Below are positions 56,738-64,000 of a stretch of DNA of 64,000 bases, one piece after another. Position 1 is the stretch's first letter, and every line of letters begins with the position of its first letter. Source of the DNA: Catenuloplanes niger (lineage in GTDB: Bacteria; Actinomycetota; Actinomycetes; Mycobacteriales; Micromonosporaceae); assembly GCF_031458255.1 (NCBI RefSeq), contig NZ_JAVDYC010000001.1, forward strand, positions 9,534,501 through 9,598,500, read 5' to 3'. The translations under genes and the position numbers were made by a program. Below the pieces are notes generated by a model. That model had not been told where the DNA came from. It did no database searches and saw nothing but the letters and a program-made list of their open reading frames with translations.

Positions 56738-57714
56738 TCAGCCCTCCCTTCGGGTGCGCGGGTCGAGCGCGAGGTAGGCCAGGTCGGCCAGCAGGTTCGC
56801 GGCGAGCACGGACAGCGTGATCACCAGGAAGACGCCCTGCATCAGCGGGTAGTCCTTGGCGCCGACCGCCTGGAAGAGCTGGAAGCCGAGCCCGGGATAC
56901 GAGAAGACGATCTCGACGAGCAGCGTGCCGCCGACGATGAAGCCCAGCGAGAGCGCGAAGCCGGACACGTTCGGCAGCAGCGCGTTGCGGGCCGCGTAGG
57001 CGAGCGCGACCCGGCTTTCCGGCAGCCCCTTCGCGTGCGCCACGGTGATGTAGTCCTCGGCCGCGACCGTGACCATCATGTTCCGCATCGACAGGATCCA
57101 GCCGGAGACCGACGAGATCAGGATGGTGATCGCGGGCAGGATGCTGTGCTGGAGCGCGCTGCCGATGAACCACTGGTCCCAGGCGGGGATGAGCCCGGGC
57201 TCGTAACCGCCGGACGACGGGAAGAAGCTGCCCGGCCCGGCGAGGACCGTGATCGCGATCAGGCCGAGCCAGAAGTACGGGATCGAGGAGAGGAACGTGG
57301 TGGCCGGCAGCAGGCCGTCGACCCAGGAGCCGCGCCGCCAGCCGGCCAGCACGCCGAGCAGCGTGCCGATCGCGAAGCTGATGATCGTGGTGATGCCGAC
57401 CAGCAGCACGGTCCAGCCGATGCTCTCGCCGATCACCTGGGAGACCGGCGCGGGGAAGAACGTGAACGACAGTCCGAGGTCGCCGCGGAGCAGCTGCCCC
57501 CAGTAGTCGACGTACTGGCCCCAGAGCGGTTTCTGCTCGTCCAGGCCGAACAGGATGTAGAGCGACTGGATCGCGTCCGCGTTCAGCTGCCCCTGATAGC
57601 GGGAGATCATCGAGCGGACCGGGTCGCCGGGGATCAGGCGCGGGATGAAGAAGTTGAGCGTGATCGCGGCCCACGCGGTGAACAGGTAGAACGCCACGCG
57701 GCGCAGGACGTGCT

Positions 57715-57718
<4 letters not shown>
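56738..57718 (-). CDS. OppB-type ABC transporter permease
   Basis: The product has 326 residues from GTG 57718 (4-bp overlap with the upstream ATPase; a longer open frame to 57838 is repeat-like). Landmarks are [31 protein letters not shown], the periplasmic [18 protein letters not shown] and an EAA loop around [33 protein letters not shown]-type OppB fold with six helices. Confidence 0.95.
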
Positions 57719-58851
<1,133 letters not shown>

Positions 58852-58878
58852 GCCGGGCTCCTCGAGACAGGGGGTGCG

Positions 58879-58915
58879 GTCCTCCCCGGGCGGCGGTGGC
58901 ACACCCGGGGAGGAC
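58879..58915 (-). terminator. Hairpin between binding-protein gene and transporter genes
   Basis: A perfect 12-bp stem (58879-58890 with 58904-58915) with a 13-nt loop lies inside the operon, between the binding-protein gene and the ATPase gene. It probably stops most transcripts or protects the upstream mRNA, giving more binding protein than transporter. Confidence 0.62.
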
Positions 58916-58983
58916 CGGCGGGAACGGAGCTGGCCTGCGGCCCGCCGCGGGGGCGGGGGCCGGGGCGGCAGCCGGGGAGAGGA

Positions 58984-60666
58984 TCAGGCGCCGGCCGGCT
59001 TGAGGCGCAGGATCACGTCGACCGCGTTGGGCTGCGTGGGCTGTGCCGGGGCGTACGGGTCCTCGGCGGACGGCCAGCCGACCCAGTTCTTCACGTTGTA
59101 GGCGCCGCCGGCGTTGTCCGCGCCGACCGGGATCATCGGCATCTGCTCGACGAAGATCTTCTGCAGCGTGTTCATCGCGGTGGTGCGGGCCGCGTCGTCG
59201 GTGGCGTTCGCGTACGCCTCCAGCGCGGCCGTGGCCTCCGCGTTGTCGAAGCGGCCGAAGTTGCCGTTCTGAGCGGCCTCGCCGATCGGCTTGAGCAGCT
59301 TGCCGTCCATGATCGTCTGGTACATGTCGTACGGGGTCGCGCCGCCGTTGGTCCAGCGGAACGAGGCCTCGAACGTGCCCTCCTCGATCGACTTCTGCCA
59401 GGCGTCCTGGGTGGCCTTGTCCAGCGTGGCCTCGATGCCGATCTGCGAGAGGTTGTCCTTCACGATCTCCAGGCTGGTGATGTAGTCGGACCACGGCGCC
59501 GGGTCGGTCAGCTTGATCTTGACCGGCTTGCCGCTCCTGTCCTTCAGCGTGGTGCCGTCGAGCGTGTAGCCGGCGCCGGTCAGCAGCGCCTTCGCGCCCT
59601 CGACGTCGACCTTGTGCGTCTGGCCCTTGTACTCCGGCGCGATGTAGGGGTCACCGGCCGGCGTCGGGATGCCGGTCACCGAGGTGATCTCCGGGTGGAA
59701 GTAGCCGGCCGCGGCCTGCACGAAGATGTCGTTCCGGTTGATCACCATGTTCATCGCGCGGCGCAGCACCGGGTCGTCGAACGGCTTGACCGTGGTGTTG
59801 ATGTAGAGGCCGTGGATGCCGATGACCGGGGCCGGGAAGATCTTGTTGTTCTCCGGGTCCTTGTCGATGTAGACCGTCTGGTAGTTCGGGATGAAGACGA
59901 AGCTCCACTCCGACTCACCGTTCGCCAGCGCGGTGGTCTGCGCGTTGTTGTCGTTGTACGACGTGTACCGCAGCTCCTTGACCTGCGGCAGCTGCTGCCA
60001 GTAGCCCTCGGTGCGGACGGACAGCGTGGTGGTCTGCGGCGTGAACGTCTTCAGCGTGTACGGCCCGGTGCCGACCGGGTTCTTGATGATGTCGGTGGAC
60101 GGGTCCGCGATCTGCGACCACAGGTGCTTCGGCACGATCGCGATGTCGCGCAGGATCCGGGCCTCGTTGACGAACTGCGGCCGCTCGAACACGATCGACG
60201 CCTGGTTACCGGTCGCGGTCGCGGAGACGATCGGCAGCGCGAACCGGTTGATCGCCGGCGTCTTGCCGATCAGGTCGTAGGTGAACGCGATGTCCTCGGC
60301 CGAGAACGCGGTGCCGTCCGACCACTTCGCACCCTCGCGCGCGGTGACGGTCAGCGTCTTGAGGTCCGCGCTCCAGCTGTACTCCTGCGCCAGCCACGGC
60401 TTCGGCTTGTCGGCCGGCCGGATCACGTTCGCCAGCGCGAGCGGCTCGTAGATCTGCCAGCGGTAACCGAGGATGGAGGCGGAGGACGACTCCAGGAACG
60501 GGTTGTGGTTCTCGGTCTGCGGGCCGTTCGGCATGCCGATGTTGAGCACGGTCGCGGCCTCGCCGTTGCTGCGGTTCGCGTTCGGGCTCTCGCCGCAGGC
60601 GCCGAGCGCGGCGGCCGCCAGCACGCCGGCGAGCGCCATGGCGACGGTTCTCCTGGTGGGACTCAT
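58984..60666 (-). CDS. Extracellular solute-binding lipoprotein, family 5 (OppA/DppA-like)
   Basis: A 560-residue lipoprotein with lipobox LGAC (Cys24), then the family-5 binding fold: [92 protein letters not shown] and the lobe 2 end. Gene order and a LacI regulator suggest that the ligand may be an oligosaccharide rather than a peptide; members with sugar ligands exist. The ligand cannot be deduced. Confidence 0.94.
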   Translation of the reverse strand: MSPTRRTVAMALAGVLAAAALGACGESPNANRSNGEAATVLNIGMPNGPQTENHNPFLESSSASILGYRWQIYEPLALANVIRPADKPKPWLAQEYSWSADLKTLTVTAREGAKWSDGTAFSAEDIAFTYDLIGKTPAINRFALPIVSATATGNQASIVFERPQFVNEARILRDIAIVPKHLWSQIADPSTDIIKNPVGTGPYTLKTFTPQTTTLSVRTEGYWQQLPQVKELRYTSYNDNNAQTTALANGESEWSFVFIPNYQTVYIDKDPENNKIFPAPVIGIHGLYINTTVKPFDDPVLRRAMNMVINRNDIFVQAAAGYFHPEITSVTGIPTPAGDPYIAPEYKGQTHKVDVEGAKALLTGAGYTLDGTTLKDRSGKPVKIKLTDPAPWSDYITSLEIVKDNLSQIGIEATLDKATQDAWQKSIEEGTFEASFRWTNGGATPYDMYQTIMDGKLLKPIGEAAQNGNFGRFDNAEATAALEAYANATDDAARTTAMNTLQKIFVEQMPMIPVGADNAGGAYNVKNWVGWPSAEDPYAPAQPTQPNAVDVILRLKPAGA

Positions 60667-60771
60667 GCGGTCCTGCTCCCTGTCTTCTGAGGTGTGGTGC
60701 CCGGTGCCGGGGCGTGCGGGATCGCGCCACGGCGTACGTACCGTCGCGGCTGGATCCTGTTTTGTGGTGAT

Positions 60772-61770
60772 TTATCGGCCGGTGGTGGACTCGCGGGTGA
60801 CGAAGGTGGTCGGGATGGTCACGGGGTTCGCGGGCAGCGGTGCGCCCGCGAAGTGCGCCAGCAGCAGGCGGGCGGCCGCGTCGCCCATCTCCCGCAGCGG
60901 CTGGCGCACGGTGCTCAGTGGCGGTTGCGCGTGCGCGGCGAGCGGAAGGTCGTCGAAGCCGACGACCGCCACATCACCGGGTACGGTCCGGCCGGACTCG
61001 ACAACGGCCTGCATCGCGCCGGTGGCGGACAGGTCGTTGTGCGCGAACACGGCGTCGAACCCGGTGCCGGCGCTGCGCAGCACGGCCTCCCGGCCGCACC
61101 GGTAGGAGAAGTCGCCCTCGAAGACCAGCGCCGGGTCGATCGGCAGCCCGGCCTGCGCGTAGGCGTCGGCGAATCCGGCCACCCGCTCGCGCGTGCAGCC
61201 GAACGTGACCTTTCCGGTGATCACGAGCGGCCGGTGCCGGCCCAGCGCGATCAGGTGTTCGCCGGCCGAGCGGGCGCCCGACCGGTTGGTGGTGCCGACG
61301 GACGGGAACATCGGCCGGCGCGCGGCCCGGTCGTCGATCAGCACAACCGGCAGCCCGCCCGCGTAGAGCTCCGCGATGTAACCGGTCTGGCCGTCCGGCT
61401 CGACGACCAGCAGGCCGTCGAACGCGCGGGCGGAGACCTGCTGCGCGAACTGACGCATCGAGTCCTCGCCGCGGTTGACCGTGAACAGCAGCAGGCCGTA
61501 GCCGGCCGCCTCCATCGCGTCGACCGCGCCCTGCAGCACCTCGCCCATCCAGGGCCAGGTCAGCGACGGTACGAGCATGCCGACGATCCGGGTCCGGCCG
61601 CGTGCCAGACCGACCGCGCGGGCGCTGGGCACGTAACCGAGCTCGGCGATCACCCGCCGGACCCGGTCCGCGGTCTGCGCGTCGAGGTCGTCCTTGCCGT
61701 TGAGCACCCGGGAGACGGTGGTCTTGCTGACGCCCGCCGCCGCGGCCACGTCCGCGATGGTGATCGTCAA
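60772..61770 (-). CDS. LacI-family transcriptional repressor (TTG start)
   Basis: A 332-residue LacI/GalR protein. N-terminal [52 protein letters not shown] includes the hinge helix, followed by the periplasmic-binding-like ligand domain ([46 protein letters not shown]). The HTH must begin at residue 3, and the only start there is TTG 61770, with GAGGAGG 8 bp upstream; the upstream frame is non-domain. It heads the transporter cluster and probably controls it in response to a sugar. Confidence 0.93.
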   Translation of the reverse strand: MTITIADVAAAAGVSKTTVSRVLNGKDDLDAQTADRVRRVIAELGYVPSARAVGLARGRTRIVGMLVPSLTWPWMGEVLQGAVDAMEAAGYGLLLFTVNRGEDSMRQFAQQVSARAFDGLLVVEPDGQTGYIAELYAGGLPVVLIDDRAARRPMFPSVGTTNRSGARSAGEHLIALGRHRPLVITGKVTFGCTRERVAGFADAYAQAGLPIDPALVFEGDFSYRCGREAVLRSAGTGFDAVFAHNDLSATGAMQAVVESGRTVPGDVAVVGFDDLPLAAHAQPPLSTVRQPLREMGDAAARLLLAHFAGAPLPANPVTIPTTFVTRESTTGR

Positions 61771-61816
61771 TCCACCCACCTCCTCGAGCCGTGTCGGCGC
61801 GGTTGACGACACGTTC

Positions 61817-61841
61817 GGAACCGGTTGCGGAAGCGGTTCCG
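61817..61841. promoter_or_regulatory. Tandem LacI-type operators upstream of lacI-like gene
   Basis: Two abutting near-palindromes, GGAACCGGTTGC (61817-61828) and GGAAGCGGTTCC (61829-61840), both fit the LacI-family pattern GnAAnCGnTTnC. They lie about 50-70 bp upstream of the TTG start, well placed for autorepression and repression of the downstream transporter genes. Confidence 0.6.
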
Positions 61842-61927
61842 TGGGGGGAGTCAACCGGAGTGAGCTGGGCCACGTCAATAACGGCCGGGTAACGAACCAC
61901 GCCTAACTTCAAGCCTTGTAGAAAGTG

Positions 61928-61945
61928 CGAGAGAACGCTCTCTCG
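61928..61945. promoter_or_regulatory. Second LacI-type palindrome (CGAGAGA-N4-TCTCTCG)
   Basis: A perfect 7-bp inverted repeat with a central ACGC; its core GAGAGCGTTCTC (reverse strand) resembles actinobacterial sugar-repressor operators. It lies in the 275-bp gap between the repressor and the divergent FAD monooxygenase gene (start 62046), so it could serve either. Confidence 0.5.
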
Positions 61946-62045
61946 GAATTGGGACGTTCCGCCACGCATCACCCGTGATCACTGATCGTCGCGATCGAAA
62001 CGTTATGATTTGGATCTGGCCCGATGCTCCGCTTGACTGGCGACC

Positions 62046-63170
62046 GTGAGAGCACTTGTGGTGGGTCTCGGCGTCTCCGGAATGGCCGCGGCGATCGCCC
62101 TGTCCCGGGCCGGCTGGACGCCGGTGATCGTGGAGCGGGCACCCGCACGGCGCACCGGCGGATACTTCGTCGGCCTGTTCCCCGCGGGCAAGAAGGCCGC
62201 GGACCGGCTCGGCGTCCTCGACCGCATGCACCTGCGCACCCCCACCGACCACCGGACCTGGGCGGTCGACGCCGGCGGTGAACGACGGCGCAGCATAGGC
62301 TTCCTCGACCAGCCCGGCCAGCCCGAGGGCACCATGCGCGGCGACGTGGAGGCCGCGCTCTGGGACGGGCTCGCGCCCGACACCGAGATCCGGTTCGGCA
62401 CCGGGCCGCTCTCCCTCCGGCAGACCGGCGACGCGGCCTGGGCCGACCTCGGCCGCGGCGAGGAGCGCTTCGACCTGGTGGTCGGCGCGGACGGGCTGCG
62501 TTCCACCGTGCGCCGGCTCGCGTTCGGCCCGGACGAGCGATTCCTGCGCCCGGCCCGCTCCATGATCTGCACGTTCGCGCTGGACGCGCCGGTGCCCGGC
62601 TACTCCGGCTCGGACCAGCTCGCGCTGGTCGAGCCCGGCCGCGCGCTGTGGGTCTTCCCGTACCGGGACCGCCCGCCGACCGCGCTGTTCGCCTACCGGG
62701 CCCGCGACGTCGACGCGGAGCAGCGGCGCGATCCGGCCGAGGCGCTGGCCGCCCGCTACGCCGGCATGGGCGAGCCGGTGCCGTGGGTGCTGAACCGGCT
62801 GGCCCACGCGCCGGAACGGCTCTTCGACTCGGTGCGGCAGGTCCGCATGCCGCACTGGCACCGGGGCCGGGTGGTGCTGCTCGGCGACGCCGCCTGGTGT
62901 CTCACGCTCTACTCCGGCATGGGCGCCAGCACCGGCATGATGGGCGCGGCCGCGCTCGGTGACGCGCTCACCGCCGGCCTGCCGCTGCCCCGCGCGCTGC
63001 GCGCGTGGGAGCGCACGATGCGCCCCACCATCCGCGCCCACCAGCTGATCGCGCACGTCAAGGGCGAGGGCTTCGTCCCGTCCAACCCCTTCAACCACGG
63101 GGTACGCCGATTCGTCGTCGGCCAGGCCGCCAAGCTCCTGATCCGCAAGCCCCGCCCGGCGATCGTCTGA
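62046..63170 (+). CDS. FAD-dependent monooxygenase (PHBH-type)
   Basis: A 374-residue flavoprotein. GVGLGVSGMAAAIALSRAG-type Rossmann motif (GLGVSG) with the Glu of VIVERAPA, the DG motif LVVGADGLRSTVRRLAFG (NAD(P)H/FAD), and the FAD ribityl Asp in RVVLLGDAAWCLTLYSGMGASTGMMGAAAL. The family hydroxylates aromatics or tailors polyketides/tetracyclines. The GTG start at 62046 lacks a clear ribosome site. Close to TetX/'oxidoreductase' members in layout. Divergent from the LacI gene. Confidence 0.92.
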   Translation: MRALVVGLGVSGMAAAIALSRAGWTPVIVERAPARRTGGYFVGLFPAGKKAADRLGVLDRMHLRTPTDHRTWAVDAGGERRRSIGFLDQPGQPEGTMRGDVEAALWDGLAPDTEIRFGTGPLSLRQTGDAAWADLGRGEERFDLVVGADGLRSTVRRLAFGPDERFLRPARSMICTFALDAPVPGYSGSDQLALVEPGRALWVFPYRDRPPTALFAYRARDVDAEQRRDPAEALAARYAGMGEPVPWVLNRLAHAPERLFDSVRQVRMPHWHRGRVVLLGDAAWCLTLYSGMGASTGMMGAAALGDALTAGLPLPRALRAWERTMRPTIRAHQLIAHVKGEGFVPSNPFNHGVRRFVVGQAAKLLIRKPRPAIV

Positions 63171-63205
63171 GCCTCGCCCGCCCGCGGCGCGGACGGGCCT
63201 CCCGA

Positions 63206-63233
63206 GCGCCGGCCCCCGGTGCCGGGACGGCGC
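63206..63233. terminator. Possible terminator between monooxygenase and aldo/keto reductase
   Basis: GCGCCG (63206-63211) pairs with CGGCGC (63228-63233) around an inner CCCGG/CCGGG stem. It abuts the convergent reductase stop. A weaker GC hairpin than the others. Confidence 0.4.
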
Positions 63234-64000
63234 CTAGGCGGCGGCGCGGGCGACGGCCGGGCGACGGCGCAGCCCGGGGACGGTCAGCGCGGGCGGCACG
63301 AGGGCCTGGTCGAGCGTGCCGACGTCGGTGCCGGGCGGGACGATCGCGTCGATCCGGTCGAGGACGTCGTCGGTGAGCCGCACGTCCAGGCCCGCGATCA
63401 GGTCGTCGAGGTGCCGCGCGGTGCGGACCCCGATCAGCGCGCTGGTCACGCCCGGATGCGCGATCGCGAACGCCATCGCGAGGTGCGTCATCGGCAGTCC
63501 GGCCTCGGCCGCGAGCGGGAGCAGTTCCGCCGCCACGTCGATCCGGCGCTCGTCGCCGAGGTGCCGCAGCATCCCCGCCCGCCGGAGATCACCGCCGGCG
63601 CCGCGCACCCGGCCGGTCAGCAGACCCTGGCCGAGCGGGCCCCAGACCAGCGTGCCCATGCCGAAGCGCTGGACGACCGGCAGCAGCTCACGCTCGATGC
63701 CGCGGTTGAGGATCGAGTAGACCGGCTGCTCGGTGTGGAACCGGGCCAGGCCGCGGCGCTCAGCCACCCACTGCGCCTCCACGATGTCGGACACGGGCGT
63801 GTGCGACGCGCCGATCGCGCGCACCTTGCCGTCCCGGATCAGGTCGGTGAGCGCGGACAGCGTCTCCTCGACGTCGGTGGCCGGGTCCGGGTAGTGGATC
63901 TGGTACAGGTCGATGCGGTCGGTACGCAGCCGGCGCAGCGAGTTCTCCACCGCGGTGACGATCCAGCGGCGCGACGTACCCCGGCGGTTGGGGTCGTCAC
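63234..64000 (-). CDS. Aldo/keto reductase, 5'-truncated at window edge
   Basis: The frame stays open to the window end, and the upstream residues DDPNRRGTSRRWIVTAVENSL (as codons) match the family, so the GTG at 63950 is not the start. Visible: ENSLRRLRTDRIDLYQIHYPDPATDVEETLSALTDLIRDGKVRAIGASH (AKR signature) and EQPVYSILNRGIERELLPVV, with later SALIGVRTARHLDDLIAGLDV typical of YajO/PhdYeFd-like members. The N-terminal catalytic Tyr/Lys lie outside the window. NADPH-linked reductase of unknown substrate. Confidence 0.88.
   Translation of the reverse strand, partial: DDPNRRGTSRRWIVTAVENSLRRLRTDRIDLYQIHYPDPATDVEETLSALTDLIRDGKVRAIGASHTPVSDIVEAQWVAERRGLARFHTEQPVYSILNRGIERELLPVVQRFGMGTLVWGPLGQGLLTGRVRGAGGDLRRAGMLRHLGDERRIDVAAELLPLAAEAGLPMTHLAMAFAIAHPGVTSALIGVRTARHLDDLIAGLDVRLTDDVLDRIDAIVPPGTDVGTLDQALVPPALTVPGLRRRPAVARAAA

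Overview
The window is about 64 kb of very high-GC DNA. Coding is dense, GTG starts are common, and many operon partners overlap by 4 bp (ATGA/GTGA). A chemotaxis operon, a FliA/WhiG-type sigma factor, the GlgE-type glucan pathway and many actinobacterial DUF families point to a motile, filamentous actinobacterium, most likely Micromonosporaceae (Actinoplanes/Catenuloplanes-like). I saw no tRNA, rRNA, CRISPR array, IS element or prophage gene. The genes at both edges are cut by the window.

Layout. (1) 1-7036: the right end of an exopolysaccharide locus. It holds a polytopic membrane protein, a sugar-nucleotide transferase, two SDR epimerases, a UDP-sugar dehydrogenase and two GH114-type proteins, and closes with a perfect 15-bp-stem terminator. 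This is reminiscent of Pel/galactosaminoglycan systems. (2) 7111-12067: a DUF6082 protein, a two-gene membrane operon with a promoter that looks leaderless, a GAF-PAS-GGDEF diguanylate cyclase and a YbhN-like flippase. (3) 12199-23100: a FliA/WhiG-like sigma factor, a secreted DUF4394 protein, a membrane MCP with a C-terminal CheR-docking pentapeptide, and the operon cheW-cheR-cheD-cheB-MCP-like-cheY-STAS-cheA. The CheA carries an MshEN-like repeat that could be a c-di-GMP input. (4) 23230-29478: a secreted protein, a ZIP transporter, an ECF sigma factor with a SnoaL-like tail divergent from an alpha/beta hydrolase, and a membrane NACHT NTPase. (5) 29703-36297: a complete mrp Na+/H+ antiporter operon (A-B fused, then C, D, E, F, G) with odd repeat insertions. 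(6) 36512-39007: a YccF protein, an orphan protein with an effector-associated (death-like adaptor) domain and a proline-rich repeat tail, and a DUF1877 protein. (7) 39269-48496: glycogen/alpha-glucan metabolism by the GlgE route (glgB, glgE, glgA/glgM, glgC), interrupted by a hydrolase/WYL-regulator pair that shares a clear palindromic operator, and a DUF5829 protein. (8) 48666-54346: small accessory genes among minisatellite-like repeats, then a penicillin-acylase/aculeacin-acylase-type Ntn hydrolase. (9) 54555-61770: a LacI-controlled oligopeptide/oligosaccharide ABC transporter. (10) 62046-64000: an FAD monooxygenase and a truncated aldo/keto reductase.

How the parts fit. The c-di-GMP synthase, the motility-type sigma factor and the chemotaxis operon are close together, suggesting a local motile/sessile decision module next to an extracellular amino-polysaccharide locus. 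The glg genes would make ADP-glucose, then maltose-1-phosphate, then branched alpha-glucan. The conflict-type proteins (membrane NACHT and orphan EAD) are the least understood parts.

Limits: family calls come from reading motifs by eye. No database search was run, and no structure or expression data were available.
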